From NCBI GenBank assembly GCA_964431805.1, contig CAYSKV010000004.1:1-64000 (forward strand): a stretch of DNA of 64,000 nucleotides, in the 5' to 3' direction. Each line of letters opens with the position of its first letter. Position 1 is the first letter of the stretch. This document shows, piece after piece, positions 1 to 7,931 of this stretch. The position numbers and the translations under genes were made by a program. The stretch is from JACPHD01 sp964431805 (GTDB taxonomy: Bacteria; Patescibacteriota; Patescibacteriia; Patescibacteriales; GWC2-42-12). The notes below the pieces were generated by a model that was not told the DNA's origin, ran no database searches, and saw only the letters and a program-made list of their open reading frames with translations.

Positions 1-57
1 GTTGCTATAAAGATAAAAACGCGCAGATTTTAGTTTTTACGGCGCAGGTATTTAATT

Positions 58-83
58 AAACTCTCAGAATTTGAGAGTTTTTT
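58..83 (+). terminator. Intrinsic terminator upstream of proS
   Basis: The stem AAACTCTCA/TGAGAGTTT with a 5-nt loop runs into a T tract. It probably ends a transcript entering from the left; no gene is visible in bases 1-57. Confidence 0.65.
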
Positions 84-89
84 AAATAG

Positions 90-118
90 TTGAATATTTT
101 TTAAAAATTGTGTAAAAT
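90..118 (+). promoter_or_regulatory. Sigma-70-type promoter of proS
   Basis: TTGAAT (90-95), 17-nt spacer, TAAAAT (113-118). Transcription would start near 125. That leaves about 26 nt to the ATG at 151 or about 164 nt to the GTG at 289, so it does not settle the proS start. Confidence 0.5.
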
Positions 119-288
119 TAAATTAAATTTTTAATTATCTATTAATTTATATGAATAAAAAAGCTTCATCTAAGAAGGTTGACAAAAACGGTAAAAATGG
201 AGTAAACTTGAATGTTAAGCTAGAAACTAAATCTAGTGTGAACAATAAAATTAAAAAAAACAATATTATTAACCAGGAGGTGATAGCC

Positions 289-1758
289 GTGGACGAAAAA
301 GGAGCAATAACAAAAAGGGGAAAAGATTATTCTCAGTGGTTTTTAGACATAATCGCAGCGGCTGATTTAGCCGACAATTCTCCGGTTAGGGGTTGCATGG
401 TTATTAGACCTAATGGTTATGCCATTTGGGAAAACATGCAGAAAGTTTTGGACAAAATGTTTAAGCAAACCGGCGTGGAAAATGCCTATTTTCCTTTATT
501 TATTCCGGTAAGCTTTTTATCGCGGGAAGCTGAACATGTTGAAGGTTTTGCCACTGAATGCGCTGTGGTGACTCATCATCGTTTAGTAAAAGACAGCCGC
601 GGTAAGTTAGTGCCTGACGGAAAATTGGAAGAACCTTTAATCGTGCGTCCGACTTCCGAAACAATTATGTACGAAATGTATGCCAAATGGATCAAGTCGT
701 ACCGCGATTTACCTTTGCTTATTAACCAGTGGGCAAATATAGTCCGTTGGGAAATGCGCACCAGACCTTTTTTAAGGACCATGGAGTTTTTATGGCAGGA
801 AGGCCATACAGCTCATACTACAAGGGAAGAGGCTGATGAAAGAGCAAAGCAGATGTTGGAAGTTTATCGTATTTTTGCCGAAGACTACTTGGCTATGCCG
901 GTAATCAAAGGCCAGAAGAGTGAAGCGGAAAAATTCGCTGGCGCGGTTAATACCTATACGATTGAAGCGCTAATGCAGGATGGCAAAGCCTTGCAATCAG
1001 GGACTTCACATCTTTTGGGACAAAATTTTGCCAAACCTTTTAATGTAAAATTTCTTGATCAGGACGGACAGGAAAAATTTGTCTGGCAGACCAGCTGGGG
1101 TGTTTCCACTCGCCTTATCGGCGGGCTAATAATGTCCCATTCTGATGATAAAGGCTTGGTTATGCCCCCGAAGATAGCTTCCATTCATGCAGTTATTATT
1201 CCGATTTGGGCATCAGAAGATGAACATAAAAAAGTTTTGCCGGCAGCCGAAAAGTTGTCCGAACAACTTAAAAAATTTGGCTACATAACCAAATTGGATG
1301 ACCGTGATATGCGTCCCGGCCCTAAATTTTACGAATGGGAGAAAAAGGGTGTTCCGGTCAGAGTTGAAATCGGTCCTAAAGATGTTATTAAAGAATCAGT
1401 CGTTGTTGTTCGGCGCGATACTGGCGAGAAACAGTTTATTAGTATGGTCAGCGCGGCCGATGTTATTCTTGAACTTTTTGATAATATTCAAAAAAACCTT
1501 TTTGATAAAGCTTTAAAATTTCAAAAAGAGAATACCAGAAAAGTCGAAACCTATGAGGAGTTTAAAAAAGCGCTTGAGGAAAAAGGCGGATTTATTTCGG
1601 CTCACTGGTGTGTTGATCCCGAATGTGAAGCAAAAATCAAAGAGGAGACTAAGGCCACCATTCGTTGTATACCATTTAATCAAGAGAAGGAGAACGGCAG
1701 TTGTATTATTTGCGGTGAGAAATCTTCCGGCCGCGTGTTGTTCGCAAAAGCTTATTAA
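289..1758 (+). CDS. proS: Prolyl-tRNA synthetase, archaeal/eukaryal type (ProS type 3)
   Basis: Class II synthetase that charges tRNA-Pro in the cytoplasm. The sequence shows the ProS type 3 core (VRGCMVIRP, RPTSETIMYEMYAKW, WRTR-like motif 2 WEMRTRPFLR) and the C-terminal Cys4-type zinc region (CVDPECEAK...CIICGEKSS) ending in a terminal Tyr typical of this type. It lacks the INS editing insertion of the usual bacterial enzyme. I chose the GTG at 289 because AGGAGG (275-280) lies 8 nt before it and the 489-aa product begins where family members do. An in-frame ATG at 151 would add 46 Lys/Asn-rich residues with no visible domain, and the promoter at 90-118 suits that start better. The radical SAM gene follows after a terminator. 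Function is sure; the start is not. Confidence 0.95.
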   Translation: MDEKGAITKRGKDYSQWFLDIIAAADLADNSPVRGCMVIRPNGYAIWENMQKVLDKMFKQTGVENAYFPLFIPVSFLSREAEHVEGFATECAVVTHHRLVKDSRGKLVPDGKLEEPLIVRPTSETIMYEMYAKWIKSYRDLPLLINQWANIVRWEMRTRPFLRTMEFLWQEGHTAHTTREEADERAKQMLEVYRIFAEDYLAMPVIKGQKSEAEKFAGAVNTYTIEALMQDGKALQSGTSHLLGQNFAKPFNVKFLDQDGQEKFVWQTSWGVSTRLIGGLIMSHSDDKGLVMPPKIASIHAVIIPIWASEDEHKKVLPAAEKLSEQLKKFGYITKLDDRDMRPGPKFYEWEKKGVPVRVEIGPKDVIKESVVVVRRDTGEKQFISMVSAADVILELFDNIQKNLFDKALKFQKENTRKVETYEEFKKALEEKGGFISAHWCVDPECEAKIKEETKATIRCIPFNQEKENGSCIICGEKSSGRVLFAKAY

Positions 1759-1763
1759 TCAAC

Positions 1764-1796
1764 GGGGCGGTATTTAAAAAATCGCCCCCATTTTTT
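1764..1796 (+). terminator. Terminator after proS
   Basis: GGGGCG (1764-1769) pairs with CGCCCC (1783-1788) and is followed by A and a run of T. It separates proS from the radical SAM gene. Confidence 0.75.
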
Positions 1797-1824
1797 AGCT
1801 CTAAGAATACGAGGAGGTGATAAG

Positions 1825-2973
1825 ATGTACCAAGCAGCTCGTTTAGAAATTACCGGTGGATGCGATTTGCGGTGTTTATATTGCCATGCCGGAGAAAAAA
1901 ATAATAAAACTTGTATCGGCAAGGAAATGCCGTTATCTAGATGGTCGGAAGTAATTTCCGAAGCAAAAAGTCTGGGTATAAAAAGATTTACTCTTACTGG
2001 CGGTGAGCCGTTTTTAAATCCTGACTGGATGAAAATCGCCGAGATGTGCGGCGTTGAATCTAAGGTTGTAATTTCTACCAACGGCGAACATTTTTCCGAT
2101 AAGAATTTAGAAATTTTGTCGGGTTTGCCCCAGGTGCTTGAATTCAGAACTAGCCTTGATGGTTTAGCTACCAATGATATTATAAGGGATGGCAGTAATT
2201 ATCAAAGAACCATCGCTTCGCTGAAGAAGCTAAAAAAGCGATTGCCAACGGCCAAGATTATGATACAAACCACCACTTATCAAAATAATTTAGCGGAGAT
2301 TGAACCGCTTTATGAAATTTTAAAGAGTATTCCGATTGATTGGTGGCGCTTGGCTCAACTTTGGAAGACTGTCCGGACAGAGAAGAATCGTCATATTTTG
2401 AATTTTTCAAACTATCAAATGATGTTTGAAATTTATGCCAAAATTATTCTTCAACATCAAAAAGACGGACAACCATTCAGGCTGGGTATTGATAATGTTT
2501 ATGATTCTTTTGTTACCAGGGAGGAATATGTAAATTTTGATATGGATGCTCATCCTTGTTTGTATAATTTTGATTTTCTTTGTATCAATGCCAACGGCGA
2601 TCTTATTTTTTGTCCGGCGTTGAATTTGCCCTATGCTTCAGTAAAAGATATGAGTATTAAGGCGGCGGTGTCGGGATCCGATTGGCTTAAAGATTTCAAA
2701 AAAATTACCATTAGTTCTTTGCCTTGCGGGAATTGCCGTTATTTGAAGATTTGCGGAGGTGGTTGCCGGGCTGATGCGCGTCGCTGGTTAGACAGTTTAA
2801 AAACTCTTGACCCGAACGCTTGTTGTTTTATGAGGCGGGTTGAAGAAAAAATTGTTCCTTTGCTTAATGACGAAGAACAAAAAGTTTATAGAAAATTAAT
2901 TAATCAAGCCGGAGATTTTCCACCCGTCGACGGCGAAAATATTGAAAGGGCGGTAAACAAATTTTTAAAATAG
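1825..2973 (+). CDS. Radical SAM/SPASM-domain protein
   Basis: N-terminal radical SAM domain with the 4Fe-4S/AdoMet motif CDLRCLYC (CX3CX2C) at about residues 14-21 and the GGEP motif (TLTGGEPFL). The C-terminal half is a SPASM-type auxiliary cluster region, with FCP and CGNCRYLKICGGGCR followed by CC near residue 342. Length (382 aa) fits SPASM peptide maturases such as the PqqE/AnSME group and the broader MoaA/NifB-like group; the substrate cannot be told from the sequence. The start has a near-perfect SD (GAGGAGGTGA) 4-5 nt before the ATG, which is rare in this window. A 9-codon ORF with its own SD follows at 2987. Peptide modification is inference only. Confidence 0.85.
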   Translation: MYQAARLEITGGCDLRCLYCHAGEKNNKTCIGKEMPLSRWSEVISEAKSLGIKRFTLTGGEPFLNPDWMKIAEMCGVESKVVISTNGEHFSDKNLEILSGLPQVLEFRTSLDGLATNDIIRDGSNYQRTIASLKKLKKRLPTAKIMIQTTTYQNNLAEIEPLYEILKSIPIDWWRLAQLWKTVRTEKNRHILNFSNYQMMFEIYAKIILQHQKDGQPFRLGIDNVYDSFVTREEYVNFDMDAHPCLYNFDFLCINANGDLIFCPALNLPYASVKDMSIKAAVSGSDWLKDFKKITISSLPCGNCRYLKICGGGCRADARRWLDSLKTLDPNACCFMRRVEEKIVPLLNDEEQKVYRKLINQAGDFPPVDGENIERAVNKFLK

Positions 2974-2986
2974 GGAGGGAAGGATT

Positions 2987-3016
2987 ATGTGCTTAAAAAA
3001 TAAACAGCCTAGCTAA
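2987..3016 (+). CDS. Possible 9-residue peptide ORF after the radical SAM gene
   Basis: ATG TGC ... TAA encodes MCLKNKQPS. The SD-like purine run GGGAGGGAAGG (2973-2983) overlaps the end of the radical SAM gene, and a terminator begins 9 nt after the stop. A strong ribosome site before such a short frame is unusual here. It could be a peptide substrate, a translated leader, or chance. No known precursor family is recognised. Confidence 0.3.
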   Translation: MCLKNKQPS

Positions 3017-3025
3017 GCAGGCGCT

Positions 3026-3052
3026 GGGGCAAGTAAAATTGCCCCTTTTTTT
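3026..3052 (+). terminator. Terminator after the radical SAM gene
   Basis: GGGGCAA (3026-3032) and TTGCCCC (3039-3045) form a 7-bp stem with a 6-nt loop, followed by seven T. Confidence 0.85.
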
Positions 3053-3061
3053 ATTTTCCTC

Positions 3062-3097
3062 TTGACATTATTTTTTACCCGTGTTAATGTATTAACA
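3062..3097 (+). promoter_or_regulatory. Promoter with overlapping palindrome before the TrpR-like gene
   Basis: TTGACA (3062-3067) is followed after 17 nt by TAATGT (3085-3090). The -10 region lies inside the palindrome TGTTAAT-GT-ATTAACA (3082-3097), two perfect 7-nt arms. A symmetric site across a -10 just upstream of a helix-turn-helix repressor gene fits autoregulation; this is inference. Confidence 0.55.
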
Positions 3098-3124
3098 TAG
3101 TGATACAAATAATATATAAAATAT

Positions 3125-3445
3125 ATGGAGAAATTTAAATTTGATAAAAAAACAAATGAATTATTTAAGGCTATTATTAGTTTAAAAAATATTAATGAAG
3201 CTGAAAGATTTTTTCGTGATTTATGTACGATTGATGAAATTAAAGAAATGAGCGAGCGTTGGCAGATTGTTAAAATGTTAGATGATGGTTTAACTTATCG
3301 GGATATTGCTAAAAAACTTGATGTCAGCACTACGACTGTAGCGCGCGTGGCCTTATGGTTAAATAATGGAGCCGGCGGTTATCGTTTAGTTTTTAATAGA
3401 TTAAATACTCATCATAACTCTTCTAACGCTTTTAAGAAGAGTTGA
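3125..3445 (+). CDS. TrpR/YerC-like transcriptional repressor
   Basis: A 106-aa protein whose residues about 20-85 follow the Trp repressor/YerC-YecD superfamily pattern: INEAERFFRDLCTIDEIKEMSERWQI, then the helix-turn-helix LTYRDIAKKLDVSTTTVARV. The tail, about 20 residues, is specific to this protein. YerC-type members bind DNA, but the ligand is often unknown. There is no SD and the ATG lies about 28 nt after the predicted transcription start. The gene ends in TGA inside a hairpin and is followed by hisG, which may be its target. The palindrome upstream suggests autoregulation. Confidence 0.85.
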   Translation: MEKFKFDKKTNELFKAIISLKNINEAERFFRDLCTIDEIKEMSERWQIVKMLDDGLTYRDIAKKLDVSTTTVARVALWLNNGAGGYRLVFNRLNTHHNSSNAFKKS

Positions 3446-3501
3446 GTTTTTATTTTTTTGATTAAACTTCCACCCTTCTTGAAAGCCAAGAAGGGTTTTT
3501 T
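3416..3501 (+). terminator. Two tandem terminator-like hairpins between the TrpR-like gene and hisG
   Basis: Hairpin 1: AACTCTTCT (3416-3424) with AGAAGAGTT (3435-3443), overlapping the end of the TrpR-like gene and followed by T-rich sequence. Hairpin 2: CCCTTCTTG (3473-3481) with CAAGAAGGG (3487-3495), then TTTTTT. AAGAAG of hairpin 1 could instead pair with CTTCTT of hairpin 2, so alternative folds are possible. Confidence 0.7.
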
Positions 3502-3531
3502 AGATCTTTAAAATAAATTTAGGGGGTAATT

Positions 3532-4371
3532 ATGAAAAAACTTATTTTAGCCGTACCTAATGGTAGTTTATTTGCGCCAACAATAGAAATTTTTAAGAAA
3601 GCGGGTTTGTATATTAATTTTAGCGGCCGTAATTTTACGATTCAAATTTATGGCAATAACATTTTTTCTAGCGCTATTTTAACACGGCCGCAAAAAATAC
3701 CGAATTACATTTTTAGGGGAGTGGCAGACGTAGGAGTTACCGGCTTGGATTGGCTGGCGGAAAGAGGTTTTTTAAACAAACTGTCGGTTATTCAAAAATT
3801 AAATTACGGAAAAAATTTAAAGAGTGCGGTAAAAGTTGTGGTGTTCGGCAAAACTGAAAAAATTGTTGATAAAAAGTCGATTATGGTTTCAGCTGAATAT
3901 GTGAATTTAGCCAGAACGATTTTTAAGAAAGCTAAAATTGATTTTTCCGACGGCAGTACCGAAGCTGATGTTTTGGCTGGAATTTATGATTATGGCGTGG
4001 GCGTTTGCGAAAGTGGCCAAAGTTTAAAAGAAAATGGTTTAAAAATTTTACAGGTTATAATGGAATCGCCGGTGGTATTAATCGCAAAAAGGGCCACGAC
4101 GGAGTTAAAAATGTTCGGTGAGATTTTAAGCGGCGTTTTAGAAGCGGAAAAACGCTGTTTAATAAAATTTGATTGTTCAGCAGAAATTAAAGATGAAATT
4201 TTATCTTTTTTACCGGCGGTTGACGCTCCCACTGTCAATCTTTTAAGCAATAATAATTACGCAATAGAAACAATTATTGCTAAAGATCAGATGTTTGACA
4301 TGCTAATTAAAATTAAAAAGGCAGGGGCTAAGGGTATAATTACTCAAGATTTTAATATTATTTTAAATTAG
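3532..4371 (+). CDS. hisG: ATP phosphoribosyltransferase-like protein (long-form HisG)
   Basis: First enzyme of histidine biosynthesis in its family, joining ATP and PRPP. The 279-aa protein has the two-lobed HisG core (LAVPNGSLFAPTIEIFKKAG, VADVGVTGLDWLAERG) and a C-terminal ACT-like HisG_C segment from about residue 205 (ETIIAKDQMFDMLIKIKKAGAKGIITQ), so it is the long, hetero-subunit-independent form. The PRPP-binding signature, usually ending TGxTLxxNxL, is here ESGQSLKENGL, a divergent version. No other his gene is in the window, so its pathway role is uncertain. It has an AGGGGG ribosome site 6 nt before the ATG. The TrpR-like regulator is just upstream. Confidence 0.85.
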   Translation: MKKLILAVPNGSLFAPTIEIFKKAGLYINFSGRNFTIQIYGNNIFSSAILTRPQKIPNYIFRGVADVGVTGLDWLAERGFLNKLSVIQKLNYGKNLKSAVKVVVFGKTEKIVDKKSIMVSAEYVNLARTIFKKAKIDFSDGSTEADVLAGIYDYGVGVCESGQSLKENGLKILQVIMESPVVLIAKRATTELKMFGEILSGVLEAEKRCLIKFDCSAEIKDEILSFLPAVDAPTVNLLSNNNYAIETIIAKDQMFDMLIKIKKAGAKGIITQDFNIILN

Positions 4372-4382
4372 AAAAATATTAA

Positions 4383-4420
4383 ACCGGGCAATAGAAATAA
4401 ATTTTATTGCCGGTTTTTTT
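4383..4420 (+). terminator. Terminator after hisG
   Basis: ACCGG(G)CAATA (4383-4393) pairs with TATTGCCGGT (4405-4414), then a run of T. Confidence 0.8.
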
Positions 4421-4461
4421 ATTTAAAATTAGCCAAAATTTTTATTATTTTATTTTATCCA

Positions 4462-4519
4462 TTGACCTAAACCTTAATTTATGCTATTATAAAAGTGTTA
4501 TTTAGAATAACACTTTTTT
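4462..4519 (+). promoter_or_regulatory. Promoter with a hairpin at the transcription start, upstream of the methyltransferase gene
   Basis: TTGACC (4462-4467), 17-nt spacer, TATTAT (4485-4490). A perfect 12-bp stem with 3-nt loop (AAAAGTGTTATT 4491-4502 / AATAACACTTTT 4506-4517) follows the -10 at once and runs into T. The remaining leader to 4688 (about 170 nt, very AT-rich) holds a small hairpin ATAGCTT/AAGCTAT (4576-4593) and no other recognised element. Confidence 0.55.
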
Positions 4520-4687
4520 ATTAGGTTTTAACTAATATTGGTAAAATCAAGAAAAAAATTGTTATTAAAAATTATATAGCTTATAAAAGCTATTAAATAT
4601 AACATTAGCTCTTTCAAACACTCATAATTGGGTGAAAATAATATAAAAAATAAAATAAAAATATAGAGGTATTATAAGGAGGGTATT

Positions 4688-5686
4688 ATGCAAGTAGCAA
4701 GTATGCAAACGGCAGTGGGCGGTGTTTCTAAAATAAGAAGTGAACAAGAAGCACTTTTACATGTGGGGGACAGTATAACATTCGCAAACATTATTGGGAG
4801 AGAAGCTGTCCTTAATAATAGTTTGGTCCAGAAATTTCTGGGTGAGCTTCCTCAACAGCTTAAAGAAAAATGCATCAGTCTGTTCTTTGAAGGAAAGGTG
4901 AGAAAGCCGAATGGTTATGTAATGGACAACAATGAAGTGGAACTTCTTAATTATCTTGCGTCCATATCTGATATTACTCGGATAATTAAAGAAACTCCAT
5001 CTTCTGCACGGGCGTTTGAGTATCTTTATAAACAACGTCCTGCCGAATTAGCAATTGATCAGTATTATGTCGACTGTTTGGCCGGTTCGCATGTCGGTAT
5101 GAGAATGCAGGCCATTTGGGACAATCTCCCCGAGATTATCGAAAATCTTTATAAAAAGTTCGGGGAAAAAGTTCTTGTTGATAATATTGGTTCTGGCCCC
5201 GGTCTTGAGCTTATTGGCGTTCTTCAAAAGCATCCCGAGTTGATCGGCAAGGTACATGTTCGGAACATTGATCCTGATAAAGTGATCATTGAAGAGGGAT
5301 TGCAGAAGGTTCAAAGTCTTGGCCTCCAGAATGCCTTTGAGTTTGTACCCAAGAAAGCCCATCAGGCTGGTATTCGTAGTGCTCATTTGATTATTCTTGT
5401 GGGCATTCTTTGCACTCAAACGCCGGATAGTTGTATAAAGACTTTATCTGGTGTGCAATTCTTTGGCCGTAAAGATGGTCTGATTGTCTATTCCACTAAC
5501 CAAGAGTCAATGGTCATCAATGATCCGTTTACTGACATGATTATGAGACTCGCAGGATGGTTTATGGATTACAAAACTGATCAGCAGTCTTGGGACATCG
5601 GTGTACAGGCGGGCTGGGAACCGATCTCACAATTTTTCGAAGATGCTTTGCATTTTCAGTGCATGACGGTTGCTAAAATGAAGTAG
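4688..5686 (+). CDS. Class I SAM-dependent methyltransferase-like protein
   Basis: A 332-aa protein with a helical N-terminal part (about residues 1-145) and a Rossmann-type methyltransferase core. Motif I is VDNIGSGPGLE near residue 165, followed by an acidic loop (RNIDPDK) near 198 and a strand 4-like segment (HLIILVGILC). The substrate is not evident. The SD AAGGAGGG sits 5 nt before the ATG. Codon use differs from the neighbours: leucine is often CTT or CTG where adjacent genes use TTA, and base composition is more balanced, suggesting transfer or high expression. It is monocistronic, with its own promoter and a terminator at 5710. Confidence 0.7.
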   Translation: MQVASMQTAVGGVSKIRSEQEALLHVGDSITFANIIGREAVLNNSLVQKFLGELPQQLKEKCISLFFEGKVRKPNGYVMDNNEVELLNYLASISDITRIIKETPSSARAFEYLYKQRPAELAIDQYYVDCLAGSHVGMRMQAIWDNLPEIIENLYKKFGEKVLVDNIGSGPGLELIGVLQKHPELIGKVHVRNIDPDKVIIEEGLQKVQSLGLQNAFEFVPKKAHQAGIRSAHLIILVGILCTQTPDSCIKTLSGVQFFGRKDGLIVYSTNQESMVINDPFTDMIMRLAGWFMDYKTDQQSWDIGVQAGWEPISQFFEDALHFQCMTVAKMK

Positions 5687-5709
5687 AATCAAAATAGAAA
5701 TTTGAACTC

Positions 5710-5770
5710 GAGGGATGTAAGGTGTTATAATACAATTAGTATTATACATTTTACTCCCTCTTTTATTTTT
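5710..5770 (+). terminator. Strong terminator after the methyltransferase gene
   Basis: GAGGGA (5710-5715) pairs with TCCCTC (5755-5760), with inner ATAATAC/GTATTAT pairing, then a T-rich tail. The next gene starts only 6 nt later, so it must be read through or have an undetected promoter. Confidence 0.7.
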
Positions 5771-5775
5771 AAATT

Positions 5776-7926
5776 ATGATGGGTCTGCAATACTATATAA
5801 TTACTCATTTTGTTACTAGTGTATTATCGCTTGTAACTGGCTTTGTAGTTTTTTGGAAAGATAGAAGAAAGATATTAAATATAACTTATTTTTTATTAGC
5901 CTTAAGTGTTTCTGCTTGGGGTTTTTCTTATAGTATTTGGCTTTTACAAAATAACCCTGAGAGTGCTTTATTTTGGGCGAGAACTTTAAACCTTTGTTCA
6001 TCGCTTATCCCAGTTTTTTATCTTCATTGGATTTTAAGTTTACTAAAAATAAACAAAAAAAAGTTATTAGTATTTTTTTATTTTTTTACTTTTGTATTTT
6101 TGTTATTTGGATATAGTAATTATTTTATAAGTGGAACTAAATCTATTTTGCAATTCCCGTATTTTCCACAAGCTAATTGGATGTATATTTTTTGGTTAGT
6201 TTTCGGTTGGGGAGGCGCAATAATTTATACTTTTAGCTTGTTAATAAATAATATAAAAAAAGTTCAAGGAAATTATCGCTTGCAACTTATTTATGTTCTG
6301 GTTGGTTCTGCAGTAGGATTTTTGGGAGGCACAACTAATCATTTTTTAATGTTAGGTTTTAGTTGGTTCCCACCATTTGGTAGTCCTTTAGCCGGTCTAT
6401 ATCCTTTGGTATTCGCTTTTGCAATGGTAAAGCACCGCTTAATGGATATAAAATTAGTGATGCGTCGTTATTCAGTGCATCTAGCTTCTCTAGGTATAAT
6501 ATTAATAATTGCTACAACAATTAAATATTTTATTGAATTATATTATACTGATTATTCAATTTGGTTTGACGTTTTTATTTTGTTATGTTCAATTTCTGTT
6601 TATCCTGATGTAAAAAATTATTTTTACCGTCTAGCTAATAAATATTTTTTCTCCTCGCTTTATGATTCAAGTGAGGTTATTGCTACGTTATCGGAAAAAT
6701 TACGCTCTACTCTTGAAGCGGAAAGAATTTATGAATATATTTATCAGACTTTAAGTAATGCTTTTCATATTAAAGCTTTCGGCGTGCTAACGTATGAAAA
6801 AAATAATGTTTATATTGTTAGATATAATCAAGGTTTTAAAGTCGAAGTGCAAACTAGTTTTCCTGGAGATGAGGCTTTGCATAAAATGTTTGTAGAACAA
6901 AATAAAATTATTATTACCGAAGAAGTTAAGCGTATTGGCTTATTTGAAGGAAGCCAAATGATTGATTTATTTTTGAAAATGAAAGTAGAAATTTTAGCTC
7001 CTTTAAATGTTAAAGATAAAACTATTGGCTTAATTGTCTTAGGCGCTAAAGAGTCTGGCGATATGTATAATGAAGAAGATTTAAAAGTTTTAGAAGTAGT
7101 TGGCGCACAAGCCGCTATTTCATTAGAGAACGCTTTATTATATGAAGAAACCAAAAATTTTAATATTAAACTTGAAAAAGAAGTTGAGAAAGCCACGCGC
7201 GATTTGCGTCGCGCCAATACGCAGTTAAAAAAATTGGATGCGGCTAAATCAGAATTTATTTCTATAGCTTCGCATCAATTACGCACGCCGTTAACCGTAA
7301 TTAAAGGGTATATTTCTATGATGCTTGAAGGAAATTTCGGCACCTTAACAAAATTAGAAGAAGAATCCTTAGATAAAGTTTTTCAATCTAACGAAAGATT
7401 AATTCAATTAGTGGAAAATTTATTAAATATTTCCCGCATTGAGTCGGGGCGATTGCAGTTTGATTTTCACGAAGTTGATTTAAATGAAATGGTGGAAAGC
7501 GTTATTGACGAATTATCCGGCAACGCTAAAAAGAAAGGTTTAATTTTACAATACAAGGCGCCGCCTCAGCCCTTACCAAAAATAAAAATTGATGACGAGA
7601 AAATTAGGCAAGTAGTTATGAATTTAATTGATAATGCCATAAAATATACTAAACAGGGAAGCGTGACCGTAAAATTAGAACAGATAGGCAAAAAAATTAA
7701 ATTTTCGGTGGCAGATTCAGGCATGGGTATCAGGCCGGAAGATATGGTAAATTTATTTAAGAAATTCTCTCGCGGTACCGGCACTTCTTTAGTCCATACC
7801 GAAGGCACTGGGCTCGGGCTATATGTAGCCCGCATGATGATTTCCGCGCATAAGGGAAAGATTTGGGCAGAGTCGGACGGAGAAGGTAAAGGCAGTAAGT
7901 TTTGCTTTGAATTGCCGGCGAAATAA
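5776..7926 (+). CDS. Membrane sensor histidine kinase (7TM-like, GAF, HisKA, HATPase)
   Basis: A 716-aa hybrid-free sensor kinase. Residues about 1-235 form seven or eight hydrophobic helices like the 7TM histidine-kinase N-terminal region (ending HRLMDIKLVMRR), then two more TM helices (about 240-285). A GAF domain covers roughly 310-460. A coiled linker leads to HisKA with phosphoacceptor H500 in SIASHQLRTP. The HATPase has N box NLIDNAIKYT, G1 DSGMGI and G2 GTGLGLY. It is a divergent paralogue of the kinases at 46959 and 49456 but lacks their PAS-like segment. No response regulator is adjacent. No SD. Confidence 0.93.
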   Translation: MMGLQYYIITHFVTSVLSLVTGFVVFWKDRRKILNITYFLLALSVSAWGFSYSIWLLQNNPESALFWARTLNLCSSLIPVFYLHWILSLLKINKKKLLVFFYFFTFVFLLFGYSNYFISGTKSILQFPYFPQANWMYIFWLVFGWGGAIIYTFSLLINNIKKVQGNYRLQLIYVLVGSAVGFLGGTTNHFLMLGFSWFPPFGSPLAGLYPLVFAFAMVKHRLMDIKLVMRRYSVHLASLGIILIIATTIKYFIELYYTDYSIWFDVFILLCSISVYPDVKNYFYRLANKYFFSSLYDSSEVIATLSEKLRSTLEAERIYEYIYQTLSNAFHIKAFGVLTYEKNNVYIVRYNQGFKVEVQTSFPGDEALHKMFVEQNKIIITEEVKRIGLFEGSQMIDLFLKMKVEILAPLNVKDKTIGLIVLGAKESGDMYNEEDLKVLEVVGAQAAISLENALLYEETKNFNIKLEKEVEKATRDLRRANTQLKKLDAAKSEFISIASHQLRTPLTVIKGYISMMLEGNFGTLTKLEEESLDKVFQSNERLIQLVENLLNISRIESGRLQFDFHEVDLNEMVESVIDELSGNAKKKGLILQYKAPPQPLPKIKIDDEKIRQVVMNLIDNAIKYTKQGSVTVKLEQIGKKIKFSVADSGMGIRPEDMVNLFKKFSRGTGTSLVHTEGTGLGLYVARMMISAHKGKIWAESDGEGKGSKFCFELPAK

Positions 7927-7931
7927 AGAAA

